A stretch of DNA of 64,000 nucleotides. Origin: Eubacteriales bacterium. GTDB lineage: Bacteria > Bacillota > Clostridia > Lachnospirales > Lachnospiraceae. This document shows positions 43,342-53,525 of the stretch, one piece after another (the stretch's first letter is position 1; each line of letters starts with the position of its first letter). Under the pieces are notes generated by a model, which was not told the origin of the DNA, did no database searches, and saw nothing but the letters and a program-made list of their open reading frames with translations. The position numbers and the translations under genes are program-made. The stretch is taken from the NCBI GenBank assembly GCA_030524745.1, contig JAUNGC010000003.1:62001-126000 (forward strand), in the 5' to 3' direction.

Positions 43342-43431
43342 CCGCTAAGTTTAGAGTTTTTTTATACATACTCCTCTTTTCATTTCGGCAAAATAGTATT
43401 AAAATATAAAGAAAACATGTGGAGGGATACT

Positions 43432-44127
43432 ATGTCAAAAAAAATCAGTAAATTACTGACGTTTGCAGTTATTGCGGGAGCCGCGGCTGCCGGCACCTAT
43501 TACTATCTTCAGAATAAAAAAGATTCCGCTAAGGATACGGAAGAAGACGACGATTTCCTGGACGATCTTCTTGACGAGGAAGAAACTTCCGTCTTTGATG
43601 ATACCGATTTCGACGACAGCGAATTCGACGACGACGATTTCGAGGATGAAAGCGAAGACGCTTCCGCAGAAAATGACTCCCCCATTTTCAAAAAAGGCAC
43701 CAACGAGCAGGGCCACAAATATGTAACGCTGGATTTAAAAGCGGCTCAGGACAAAGCGGCCCTCATTCGTGACAATGTTGCCAGCAAATTCGGGGAAGCC
43801 GTTACCAGAATCAAATCCAGCAGCGAGTATGAGACTGTCAGCGAAAAGGTTTCCGAAACCGTAGATAAGATCAGAAACAGCGAAGAATTCCAGAATGCGG
43901 ACGAACATCTGGAAAACGCGTTCAACAAGGTGAAAGAAGCTACCGGAAAGGCGGCTGAGACCGTCAGCGAAAAGTTCGACGCGCAAGGGACACAGGCTGC
44001 CACGGAAGCCGTCAACGATGCGGCGCAGGCTGCGGCAGAAGCCGTCAATACCATGACCCAGGCCGCACAGGATACCGTAAAGGCCGCGGTCGATTCCTTA
44101 AAAGGAACAGACGATACAGCCGAATAA
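43432..44127 (+). CDS. Membrane-anchored acidic, helical protein of unknown function
   Basis: A 231-residue protein. MSKKISKLLTFAVIAGAAAA and the next residues form one membrane or signal anchor. An Asp/Glu-rich stretch (about residues 35-80) follows, then a long amphipathic helical part with repeating heptad-like units (SEYETVSEKVSETVDKI, ATGKAAETVSEKFD) and an Ala/Thr/Gln-rich end. The helical part recalls late-embryogenesis-abundant or apolipoprotein-like repeats, but I do not recognise a family. The frame is open to 43219; the ATG at 43432 has GGAGGG five bases upstream. Confidence 0.7.
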   Translation: MSKKISKLLTFAVIAGAAAAGTYYYLQNKKDSAKDTEEDDDFLDDLLDEEETSVFDDTDFDDSEFDDDDFEDESEDASAENDSPIFKKGTNEQGHKYVTLDLKAAQDKAALIRDNVASKFGEAVTRIKSSSEYETVSEKVSETVDKIRNSEEFQNADEHLENAFNKVKEATGKAAETVSEKFDAQGTQAATEAVNDAAQAAAEAVNTMTQAAQDTVKAAVDSLKGTDDTAE

Positions 44128-44187
44128 ATTACCGTTATACTGCCGGAACGGATACCGGTTCCCTGAAAATGAATAAAAGCATTATGA

Positions 44188-44219
44188 AAGCCGCATAGAT
44201 CACTGCATTTATGCGGCTT
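44188..44219. terminator. Bidirectional terminator between convergent genes
   Basis: AAGCCGCATA and TATGCGGCTT, a perfect 10-bp stem with a 12-base loop, between the acidic protein gene and the MocR-type gene. T tracts are moderate on both strands. Confidence 0.65.
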
Positions 44220-44237
44220 CTTCCTTCAAAATTTGTT

Positions 44238-45650
44238 TTATTTCTTCCAGGCCTCTTTCAAAAGCGCCATGCCGCTTTTGATCTGTTCGGCCGTCAATCC
44301 TCCGAAACCCAAAAGCACCGTGGCGGGGGCTTTGCCGCCATCCCAATCATCCTTCTTTTCCACCAGCGCCTCCGAGATTCCATACACCCGCACGCCGGTC
44401 CGTGCTGCGGCCGCCTTTAATTCCGCTTCACTCCTCCCCCTTTTATCGGTGAGAAGCACATGCAGTCCCGCATTTTCACCGGTCAGAGAAAAGTCCTTCA
44501 AAAAAGGCTTTAATTCCTCCAGCAGAAGTTCGTGTTTTTCCTTATAAACTTTGCGCATCCGGTTCAGGTGCCGCTCAAAAGTTCCCTCTTTGATGAATTC
44601 ATTCAGCACAGTCTGATCGATTCGGGAAACGGTGGAAGAAAAGACCGCGTACTGCTCCTCATACCGCTGCAGCAGTCTGGGCGGCAGCACCATGAAGCTG
44701 ACGCGGATTGCGGGCGCGATGGACTTGGAAAAGGTCCCGATATAGATCACCTTACCGGCCGTGTCGGAAGCCTGCAGAGAGGGGATCGGCTTTCCTCGGT
44801 AACGGAATTCACTGTCGTAATCGTCCTCGATCACATAGCGCTCTTCCGCCTGTGACGCCCACTTCAAAAGTTCCAGCCGCCGCCCGATCGGCATCACCAC
44901 TCCTGTGGGATACTGATGGGAAGGCATCACGTATACCGCATCCGCCCCTTCTCTTTGCAGGGCATCCACACAGATTCCGCTTTCATCGGAAGGAACCGTG
45001 ACCAGCCTGCCCGCAAACAGTTTAAAAATCTTATAGGCCCTGGGATAGGTCGGGTTCTCAAAAGCGATCGTCCGCCCCTCCCCCAGCACATACCGAAGAA
45101 GCATCAGCAGATAATCGTTTCCGGCTCCCACAATGATCTGAGACGCGTCCGCGTTCACTCCCCGGGAGGCATGCAGATAACGCGCTATCGTTTCCCGAAG
45201 CGCCGCGTCCCCTTTCGCCTCGCCTAACGCGAAGGTTTCCTTTTTATCCTGGCTCAGAATATTTTTCGTAATGCGCCGCCAGACGCCGAAGGGGAAATAC
45301 CGCATATCGATGGCGTTCGGCGAAAAGTCGACGACGAATTTTTCTTTCCGGAGACTGCCGTTTTGCTCCCTTTTTTCCGTCCCTTTTCCGATCCGGTACA
45401 ATTCTTCCACCCGGGCCACAAAATAGCCTTTATAGGGAACGGATTCAATATACCCTTCCGATAAAAGCTGCTCATAAGCCAGTTCCACCGTACTTCTGGA
45501 CACCTGCAGATAAGCGGCCAGAGAACGAGTTGAGGGAAGCTTCTCCTGATAGAGAAGCTTCCCTTTCCTGATTTCCTCTTTGATATGATGATAAATCTGT
45601 TCATACAGATGACTGCCGTCATCTTTAAAATTGATTACAAGATCCTGCAT
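44238..45650 (-). CDS. MocR/PdxR-type GntR regulator with aminotransferase domain
   Basis: A 470-residue fusion. Residues 1-75 form a GntR winged helix (LYEQIYHHIKEEIRKGKL, LPSTRSLAAYLQVSRSTVELAY). The rest is a fold-type I aminotransferase-like domain with IVGAGNDYLLMLL, VIEDDYDSEFRY and the PLP lysine in YIGTFSKSIAP. Such proteins usually regulate vitamin B6 or amino acid genes using PLP as a sensor; the target is not evident. It lies 25 bp after glnS and may be transcribed with it. Confidence 0.88.
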   Translation of the reverse strand: MQDLVINFKDDGSHLYEQIYHHIKEEIRKGKLLYQEKLPSTRSLAAYLQVSRSTVELAYEQLLSEGYIESVPYKGYFVARVEELYRIGKGTEKREQNGSLRKEKFVVDFSPNAIDMRYFPFGVWRRITKNILSQDKKETFALGEAKGDAALRETIARYLHASRGVNADASQIIVGAGNDYLLMLLRYVLGEGRTIAFENPTYPRAYKIFKLFAGRLVTVPSDESGICVDALQREGADAVYVMPSHQYPTGVVMPIGRRLELLKWASQAEERYVIEDDYDSEFRYRGKPIPSLQASDTAGKVIYIGTFSKSIAPAIRVSFMVLPPRLLQRYEEQYAVFSSTVSRIDQTVLNEFIKEGTFERHLNRMRKVYKEKHELLLEELKPFLKDFSLTGENAGLHVLLTDKRGRSEAELKAAAARTGVRVYGISEALVEKKDDWDGGKAPATVLLGFGGLTAEQIKSGMALLKEAWKK

Positions 45651-45675
45651 TGCTTTTCCTCATATCACTGCGTTC

Positions 45676-47376
45676 TCAATCCTTTTTCGGCAGTTTAAAA
45701 GAACTCTTCAACGATACAATGCGGTTAAAGACCGGTTCGCCGGGCTTGGAATCCTTATAATCCACGCAGAAATATCCCTGTCTGACAAACTGAAAACTCT
45801 CATAAGGCTCCGCATCCTTTAAGGAAGGCTCCAGATACGCCTCCTTTACGGTCAGGGAATTGGGATTTAAATTCAGAGAACCGTCTTCTTCATTGTAAAC
45901 GCCCTTTTCCTCGTCGATGATATTCTCATACAGACGCACCTGTGCTTTCAGCGCCGTCTCACATGCCACCCAGTGAATCGTGCCCTTCACTTTACGTCCT
46001 TCAAAACCGCTGCCGGATTTCGTTTCCGGATCATAAGTGCAGTGAACCACGGTCACATTGCCGTTTTCATCCTTTTCAAATCCGGTACATTTTACAAAAT
46101 AAGCGTTCATCAGCCGCACTTCATTGCCGGGGAACAGGCGGAAGTATTTCTTCGGAGGCTCTTCCATGAAGTCCTCTCTCTCAATGTAAAGTTCTCTCGC
46201 AAAGGGCACCTGTCTGGAACCCAAAGTCTCATTTTCCAGATTGTTGGGCGCATCCAGATATTCGACCTGCCCTTCGGGATAGTTGTCGATCACCAGCCTG
46301 ATAGGATCGATGACCGCCATCACGCGGGCGCGTTTCAGCTTTAAATCTTCTCTAATACAGTATTCCAGCATCGCATAATCCGCCGAGGACTGGCTCTTGG
46401 AAACGCCGCACAGGTCCACGAACATCTTAATGGATTCCGGCGTAAAACCTCTCCTGCGCAGCGCGGCAATGGAAACCAGTCTGGGATCATCCCAGCCGTC
46501 CACAATACCGTTCTCCACCATCTTCTTGATGTAGCGCTTGCCGGTCACAACATTGGTCAGGTACATCTTCGCAAACTCAATCTGCTTGGGCGGATGAGGA
46601 TATTCCAGTTCCCGTACCACCCAGTCATATAACGGCCTGTGGTCTTCAAACTCCAGCGTGCAGATCGAATGAGTGATCCCTTCGATCGCGTCCTCAATGG
46701 GATGGGCGAAGTCATACATCGGGTAAATGCACCAGGTATCCCCGGTATTGTGATGATGCATATGCGCCACACGGTAAATGACGGGATCGCGCATGTTCAT
46801 ATTGGGACTTGCCATATCGATACGGGCGCGGAGCACTTTCTCGCCGTCTCCATAAACGCCGGCCTTCATCTCCTCAAACAGCTTCAAATTCTCTTCCACG
46901 CTTCTCTTGCTGTAAGGATCTTCCTTCCCGGCTTCCGTCAGCGTGCCGCGGTATTCCCGGATCTGCTCTGCGGTCAGATCGGAAACATAGGCTTTTCCCT
47001 TCCGGATCAGCTTCACCGCAGCCTCATACATCTGCCCGAAATAGTTGGAAGCGAAAAACAGCCTGTCCTCCCAATCGGCGCCCAGCCACTTGATATCCGC
47101 CATGATGGACTCCACGAATTCGCTCTTTTCCTTCGTGGGATTCGTATCGTCAAACCGCATATTGAATTTTCCGCCGTACTCCTGCGCCAGTCCGTAGTTT
47201 AACAGAATGCTCTTGGCATGACCGATATGAAGATATCCGTTTGGCTCGGGCGGAAATCTGGTGTGTACCGTATCATAAACACCCTCTGACAGGTCTTTCT
47301 CAATGATCTGTTCGATAAAATTTCTGGAAACAACTTCCTTATTATTTTCTTCCACTGTGAGATTCTCTTTGCACAT
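45676..47376 (-). CDS. glnS: Glutaminyl-tRNA synthetase
   Basis: A 566-residue class I synthetase. It has [19 protein letters not shown] (HIGH motif), [27 protein letters not shown], a KMSK-like region ([14 protein letters not shown] and DDPRL) and the C-terminal anticodon-binding barrels. Because many Clostridia charge tRNA-Gln indirectly through GatCAB, a dedicated GlnRS is worth noting. The ATG at 47376 has GGAG nine bases upstream; an ATG ten codons earlier lies too far from its AGGAGGG. The leader contains an AACCGG/CCGGTT hairpin. Confidence 0.94.
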   Translation of the reverse strand: MCKENLTVEENNKEVVSRNFIEQIIEKDLSEGVYDTVHTRFPPEPNGYLHIGHAKSILLNYGLAQEYGGKFNMRFDDTNPTKEKSEFVESIMADIKWLGADWEDRLFFASNYFGQMYEAAVKLIRKGKAYVSDLTAEQIREYRGTLTEAGKEDPYSKRSVEENLKLFEEMKAGVYGDGEKVLRARIDMASPNMNMRDPVIYRVAHMHHHNTGDTWCIYPMYDFAHPIEDAIEGITHSICTLEFEDHRPLYDWVVRELEYPHPPKQIEFAKMYLTNVVTGKRYIKKMVENGIVDGWDDPRLVSIAALRRRGFTPESIKMFVDLCGVSKSQSSADYAMLEYCIREDLKLKRARVMAVIDPIRLVIDNYPEGQVEYLDAPNNLENETLGSRQVPFARELYIEREDFMEEPPKKYFRLFPGNEVRLMNAYFVKCTGFEKDENGNVTVVHCTYDPETKSGSGFEGRKVKGTIHWVACETALKAQVRLYENIIDEEKGVYNEEDGSLNLNPNSLTVKEAYLEPSLKDAEPYESFQFVRQGYFCVDYKDSKPGEPVFNRIVSLKSSFKLPKKD

Positions 47377-47495
47377 GCGCTTTTTCTCCGGCCTTCTTCC
47401 TTTCATAACCGGCGGCCGGTTCCCTCCTCTCAGCCTTTTTTATTTTTCTATATTAGCAAACAAAATTGCAAAATACAATAATTATCTAAAAATCT

Positions 47496-47525
47496 GTGAC
47501 AAATCCGTAAATGATGTGATATACT
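47496..47525 (+). promoter_or_regulatory. Promoter of the DUF975 gene
   Basis: GTGACA (47496-47501), 18 bases, TATACT (47520-47525), with TGTGA before the -10 box. Confidence 0.5.
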
Positions 47526-47564
47526 ATAGCGAAGTTATTCACTTTTCAAAGGAGGTTTTTACAT

Positions 47565-48293
47565 ATGAATCGTGCATTATTGAAACAGGATGCGAAGAAC
47601 GCCATGAGTGCGGCCAATCCCCATCCGGTTCTCACTACCCTTGTTTTCATGGTGGTTTCCATCGCCGTCACGCTTGTCGTCAACATCGTCTCCGGAATTT
47701 TCGGATTCACCGGCGCGCTTCTGGATTCCGAAGCCATCAGTGTGTTCGGCGGATTCATCTCGGTGATCGTCTCGCTCCTCATCACCCTGCTGCTGAGCGC
47801 AGTCCAATTCGGCTACGTGGTTTACAGTTTGAAGGTTTTCAAACATGAGGATACCGGCATCAACGAACTGTTCGCCTACTTTCCGATGCTGCTCAAAATC
47901 ATCGGACTCACGCTCTGGATGGAACTGTTCATCATGCTGTGGTCCTGTCTCTGCATCATCCCCGGCATCATCGCCGGCCTGCGTTATTCTCAGGCGTTCT
48001 TCATTCTCGCCGAGAATCCTGACAAAGGCATTCGTGAGTGCGTCAATGAAAGTAAGGAACTGATGTCCGGCAGACTCTGGGAATTTTTCGTGCTGCAGCT
48101 TTCTTTCATTCTCTGGCTCCTTCTGACCATGGTGACCTGCGGGCTTGCGGGACTGTATGTTCAGCCCTATATGCAGATTACTTACGCGGGCTATTACTTA
48201 AGCTTAAAGCCTTACGACGTCAACGACGGTTACAATTCCGGCTATCAGGACGGCTATGCCGACGGATTTAACGCCAATAACGGCTTATCATAA
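47565..48293 (+). CDS. DUF975 family membrane protein
   Basis: A 242-residue integral membrane protein with six hydrophobic segments and the DUF975 pattern: an N-terminal MNRALLKQDAKNAM, a central IIPGIIAGLRYSQAFFILAENP and CVNESKELMSGRLWEFF. It has a soluble Tyr/Gly/Asp-rich tail. AAAGGAGG precedes the ATG. It is divergent from glnS and ends in a strong terminator. The role is unknown; relatives may influence membrane or secretion processes. Confidence 0.85.
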   Translation: MNRALLKQDAKNAMSAANPHPVLTTLVFMVVSIAVTLVVNIVSGIFGFTGALLDSEAISVFGGFISVIVSLLITLLLSAVQFGYVVYSLKVFKHEDTGINELFAYFPMLLKIIGLTLWMELFIMLWSCLCIIPGIIAGLRYSQAFFILAENPDKGIRECVNESKELMSGRLWEFFVLQLSFILWLLLTMVTCGLAGLYVQPYMQITYAGYYLSLKPYDVNDGYNSGYQDGYADGFNANNGLS

Positions 48294-48307
48294 CGGACAA
48301 TTCTGAA

Positions 48308-48343
48308 AACAGGAGCGCCGAACACGGCGCTCCTGTTTTTTTT
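48308..48343. terminator. Bidirectional terminator, DUF975 gene and AICAR transformylase gene
   Basis: A perfect 13-bp stem (48308-48320 with 48325-48337), 4-base loop and eight Ts on the plus strand. The minus-strand gene ends at its edge, where a run of A's precedes the stem. Confidence 0.9.
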
Positions 48344-49520
48344 AATGATGGAACAGGCGGATTCCTGTAAACACCATCGCCATATCATATTTGTCGCAGC
48401 ACTCGATCACCGCGTCGTCCCGCACAGACCCGCCGGGCTGCGCGATATATTTCACGCCGCTCTTGTGCGCTCTTTCAATGTTGTCCGAGAACGGAAAGAA
48501 TGCGTCGGAGCCGAGGGTAACGCCGGTCATCTGATCCAGCCACGCCCTCTTTTCCTCTCTGGTAAAGACGGGCGGCTTCACCTTAAACCGGGTCTGCCAT
48601 ACGCCTTCCGCCAGCACGTCCTCGTACTCGTCTCCCATGTAAACGTCGATCGCATTGTCTCTGTCCGCACGTCCCAGACCGTCCACAAATTCAAGCCCCA
48701 ATACCTGCGGGGACTGGCGCAGCCACCAGTTATCCGCCTTCTGTCCGGCCAGCCTCGTGCAGTGAATTCTGGACTGCTGTCCCGCGCCGATGCCGATCGC
48801 CTGTCCGTCCTTCACATAACATACGGAATTGGACTGGGTATATTTTAAGGTAATCAGCGCGATCTTCATATCGATCAGCGCTTCTTCGGGCACTTCCTGA
48901 TTCTTCGTCACAAAATGGGAAAGCAGTTCCTGATCGATGTTCAGTTCATTGCGTCCCTGTTCGAAGGTGATGCCGAACACCTGCTTTCTCTCAATCTCTG
49001 CAGGCTGGTAAGCAGGATCAATCTGAATGACATTGTAGTTTCCTTTTTTCTTTTCCTTTAAAATTGCAAGCGCTTCGTCCGTATAGCCGGGCGCGATCAC
49101 GCCGTCGGAAACTTCGCGCTTAATCAGCTTCGCCGTATCCGCATCGCAGATATCCGAAAGCGCGATAAAATCGCCGAAGGAGGACATGCGGTCCGCGCCT
49201 CTGGCTCTCGCATATGCGCATGCCAGAGGGGAAAGTTCTCCCAGATCGTCCACCCAGTAAATCTTCGCCAGCGTATCCGTCAGGGGAAGTCCTACCGCCG
49301 CGCCCGCGGGCGAAACATGCTTAAAAGAAGTCGCCGCCGGAAGCCCGGTCGCCTTCTTCAATTCGGAAACGAGCTGCCAGCCGTTAAAGGCGTCGAGGAA
49401 ATTGATATAGCCGGGTTTGCCGTTTAATACAGTGACGGGAAGTTCGCTGCCGTCCTCCATAAAAATGCGGGAAGGCTTCTGGTTCGGGTTGCATCCGTAC
49501 TTTAACTGAATCTCATTCAT
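48342..49520 (-). CDS. Stand-alone AICAR transformylase (PurH C-terminal domain only)
   Basis: A 392-residue enzyme that formylates AICAR to FAICAR with 10-formyl-THF. It starts MNEIQLKYGCNPNQKPSRIF and has ATSFKHVSPAGAAVG (catalytic Lys-His), SNSVCYVKDGQAIGIGAGQQ and SDAFFPFSDNIERA. The IMP cyclohydrolase half of normal PurH is missing; that step is coded by the gene just upstream. AAAGGA precedes the ATG; an upstream in-frame ATG (49562) overlaps the previous stop and lacks a site. Confidence 0.92.
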   Translation of the reverse strand: MNEIQLKYGCNPNQKPSRIFMEDGSELPVTVLNGKPGYINFLDAFNGWQLVSELKKATGLPAATSFKHVSPAGAAVGLPLTDTLAKIYWVDDLGELSPLACAYARARGADRMSSFGDFIALSDICDADTAKLIKREVSDGVIAPGYTDEALAILKEKKKGNYNVIQIDPAYQPAEIERKQVFGITFEQGRNELNIDQELLSHFVTKNQEVPEEALIDMKIALITLKYTQSNSVCYVKDGQAIGIGAGQQSRIHCTRLAGQKADNWWLRQSPQVLGLEFVDGLGRADRDNAIDVYMGDEYEDVLAEGVWQTRFKVKPPVFTREEKRAWLDQMTGVTLGSDAFFPFSDNIERAHKSGVKYIAQPGGSVRDDAVIECCDKYDMAMVFTGIRLFHH

Positions 49521-49561
49521 ATGGAATATCCTTTCTGCGGACTTTTGACCGCCATGCTTCA

Positions 49562-50275
49562 TTACTGATTCTTGTTTACAATGCGGGTCTCATACGCGCC
49601 GCTTTCAATATCGATAAAACGAACGAACAGGGATACTTTATTCTCTTCGTTCAGGTTCTCCCACAAAAGCTTCGTAAAGCTGTCGATATCCCCGTCGATT
49701 CCGACCAGCTTCGGCTCTCCTTCAAAACTGGGAAGGGGATTGCCGTCGTGCATATAGGTATGGATAAAACGTCCCTCGCCCGCCGCCGGATTTTCATAAG
49801 CGAACGTATAACGGTTACAGGAAGCCGGATCCCCGTTGTTGCTCTTTAAAATGGACATCGCATAGTTGTAGGTTCCGTTTTCAATGTGCATGATGCCGGA
49901 AATGCGGGGCGTATAGTTAGGACCGTCCGGTTCAAACTCACGGCTCCTTAAACTCTGCTCAAAGGTGAGTTGCTTGTCCATACCTTCATAAATCGTATCC
50001 GTCTGATCCCCGTTTGTGACGATCGTCTTATTTCCCAGCACGCGCACGGGCGCATAAATAATCAGGCTGGGATCTTCCAGCTTGGAAGGATCAAAGGCCT
50101 GGGTACGGATTCCCTGTCCTTCTTCCACAAATATCCGGTTTCTGGAATTGCCGCTTCTGCCCATGATGAAATAGGCGGTCACCGCTTTTTTGCCGTCGGG
50201 CGTTTTACCGATGACGATTCCCCGGCCGGGGTAAGCGTTGCCTGCAAGTTCTTCTGCAAGATTTCGTTTCTGCAT
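49562..50275 (-). CDS. purO: IMP cyclohydrolase, PurO-like
   Basis: A 237-residue enzyme closing FAICAR to IMP, resembling the archaeal-type PurO family rather than the MGS-like half of PurH. Recognisable parts are YPGRGIVIGKTPDGKKAVTA, AYFIMGRSGNSRNRIF, SNGDP-like NNGDPASCNRYTF and TYMHDGNPLPSFEGEP. The ATG at 50275 has GGAGAGG six bases upstream. It sits directly behind a ZTP riboswitch and 41 bp before the transformylase gene, completing the last two steps of purine synthesis. Confidence 0.88.
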   Translation of the reverse strand: MQKRNLAEELAGNAYPGRGIVIGKTPDGKKAVTAYFIMGRSGNSRNRIFVEEGQGIRTQAFDPSKLEDPSLIIYAPVRVLGNKTIVTNGDQTDTIYEGMDKQLTFEQSLRSREFEPDGPNYTPRISGIMHIENGTYNYAMSILKSNNGDPASCNRYTFAYENPAAGEGRFIHTYMHDGNPLPSFEGEPKLVGIDGDIDSFTKLLWENLNEENKVSLFVRFIDIESGAYETRIVNKNQ

Positions 50276-50381
50276 CTTTTTCCTCTCCTTTTTCCGCGCT
50301 CGCGCAAAGTTAGTTTCAGTTCCTCTCTCAAAGCCGGCCAGCCCACGCTTCCCGGTCAAAGCCTGTATCGCCCGGCAGAAC

Positions 50382-50497
50382 AAAAAAATCCGCCTGAATA
50401 CTTCCTCATCCTCTCAGTCAGTACCCAGGCGGTCGATCTTTCCCGGACATGTTCCCCGTGGTGAACTCCACTGATCCGCCAGTCACACGTTCCGTCC
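50382..50497 (-). ncRNA. ZTP (pfl) riboswitch with terminator
   Basis: The minus strand reads GTGTGACTGGCGGATCAGTGG (split here as GTGTGACTGG and CGGATCAGTGG), then CACCACGGGGAACAT and the pseudoknot segment CCGCCTGGGTA, all hallmarks of the pfl motif. CCGCCTG (50426-50432) is shared with a terminator hairpin whose other arm, CAGGCGG (50390-50396), is followed by seven Ts (50382-50388). ZTP or ZMP binding, which signals folate shortage, should prevent termination and raise purO and transformylase expression. Confidence 0.9.
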
Positions 50498-50504
50498 TAT
50501 TCTT

Positions 50505-52063
<1,559 letters not shown>

Positions 52064-52078
52064 CTGGTTGTTTATGAA

Positions 52079-52107
52079 AGTTTATCAGACTTAACGCTTC
52101 CTGTCAA
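52079..52107 (-). promoter_or_regulatory. guaB promoter
   Basis: On the minus strand TTGACA (52102-52107), 17 bases, TAAACT (52079-52084). The stop codon of the preceding gene lies inside the -35 box. Confidence 0.55.
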
Positions 52108-52598
52108 TCTAAAAATACTTTTCTTGGAGCGACAAATTGAACGGCTTTCACAAATTCAATATTGGGTTCTAAAAGGATCTTTCTTCCGCCGTCATAGATC
52201 ATCGCATAGCGCTTGTCGGGCTGGGATGCCACGCCGCTGGAATAATCGGTCACTTTAAATTCACGGTTTTTAAAATTATCCAGGTGCCAGGAATTGACCG
52301 GAGCCAGAATTTCAATCCTGTTCACGTCGAACTTCTCCGCCTTTTTCCGTTTGGTTTTATTCATGATCTTGTCCACGGAAATTTCCTTGTCCAGATACAG
52401 GTACTCGAATTCCATGCTCGCATACATGGACGCGAAATATGCTCCCACGCCCGCAGCCAGCGCTATGATCAGAAACGGGAAAAATACCATCCCCATAATC
52501 ACCCCCAGCGCTGTAATCACAATCAGCACAACCTTCAGCGCCCCCATCCCACCGGACTTTTTGCGCGCGACGAGACATTCCACATAACTTTCATTCAT
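52104..52598 (-). CDS. Small membrane protein, DUF6106-like
   Basis: A 164-residue protein: MNESYVECLVARK at the start, two adjacent membrane segments (about 18-58) and a cytoplasmic domain with KTKRKKAEKFDVNRIEILAPV and YAMIYDGGRKILLEP. I believe this is the Clostridia family DUF6106, but the name is from memory. GGTGG precedes the ATG at 52598. It is divergent from another membrane protein gene and upstream of guaB. Function is unknown. Confidence 0.6.
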   Translation of the reverse strand: MNESYVECLVARKKSGGMGALKVVLIVITALGVIMGMVFFPFLIIALAAGVGAYFASMYASMEFEYLYLDKEISVDKIMNKTKRKKAEKFDVNRIEILAPVNSWHLDNFKNREFKVTDYSSGVASQPDKRYAMIYDGGRKILLEPNIEFVKAVQFVAPRKVFLD

Positions 52599-52749
52599 GA
52601 TGCCTACCACCTTTTCGTATTTGTATAAAAAAACAGTAAATCAAAACAACGTTCTGATCTTTTCTTATCATATTACATATCGGTTTCTTTTTCAAGGCAG
52701 GAAAACCCTATGTTCATAAAAATTTCACTTTTCACCAAAACCGCTTTGA

Positions 52750-52778
52750 TTGACTTTATCGATCCATGCGTTTATCAT
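52750..52778 (+). promoter_or_regulatory. Promoter of the 52851 gene
   Basis: TTGACT (52750-52755), 17 bases, TATCAT (52773-52778). It lies downstream of an earlier in-frame ATG (52710), so the later start at 52851 is preferred. Confidence 0.6.
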
Positions 52779-52850
52779 AATAACAATGGAAGCCGCAATT
52801 ATCCGGTTTTCCAGACTATAACGCAAAGCCGCAAAGGAGGATTACAGTTT

Positions 52851-53525
52851 ATGGCTGCAGGCAATTCCGTAAACGACGAAATACGCGAACAGCAAAGCAA
52901 ATTAAAGGGCAAACCCCCGAAAGAAAAGTTAAAATACTTCTGGGATTATTACAAAATCCACACGCTGGCGGCAATCGTGCTGGTCATTATCGCCGCCAAT
53001 CTCATTTACACGATCGCCACGCAAAAAGATTCCGTTCTGGATGTGGCTTTGGTCAATACCTTCCTGAAGGAAGAATATGATTCGGAAGAACTGGCCGCCG
53101 ATTTTGCTCTTTACGCCGGGATAGATACCAATAAATACGAGATCACCATCGACCCGGATCTGTTTGTGGATTATGAGGGCACAGACCAGTATTCCTATGC
53201 AAACCTGCAGAAACTCACCGCCATGGCGGCGGCCGGAACGCTGGACATCATGCTGGTCAACGACGACTATATCGACCATAATCTGAACGCCGGAATTTTT
53301 ACCGACCTTCATGATTTTTTCACGGATGAGGAACTGGCCCGGTACGAAGACCGGCTCATCTACAGGGAAATCCAGGAATACGAAGAGGCGATTCCCATCG
53401 GCATCGACGTCAGAGATTCCAAATATCTGATCTCCGACCTGATCCCCGCCTGGTTTTGTCCCGCATCCACCTGCCAGAATCCGGAAAATGCCAAGCTGTT
53501 TTTGGAATACCTGCTGGAACCTTAA
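52851..53525 (+). CDS. Single-span membrane protein of unknown function
   Basis: A 224-residue protein. A charged N-terminus (KEKLKYFWDYYKIHTLAAIV) leads into one membrane helix at about 38-55. The rest is probably extracytoplasmic, acidic and Tyr-rich, with segments such as LDIMLVNDDYIDHN and GIFTDLHDFFTDEEL that recall extracellular solute-binding folds only vaguely. AAAGGAGG lies ten bases before the ATG. Its end overlaps the convergent dapF stop by four bases. No function is proposed. Confidence 0.65.
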   Translation: MAAGNSVNDEIREQQSKLKGKPPKEKLKYFWDYYKIHTLAAIVLVIIAANLIYTIATQKDSVLDVALVNTFLKEEYDSEELAADFALYAGIDTNKYEITIDPDLFVDYEGTDQYSYANLQKLTAMAAAGTLDIMLVNDDYIDHNLNAGIFTDLHDFFTDEELARYEDRLIYREIQEYEEAIPIGIDVRDSKYLISDLIPAWFCPASTCQNPENAKLFLEYLLEP

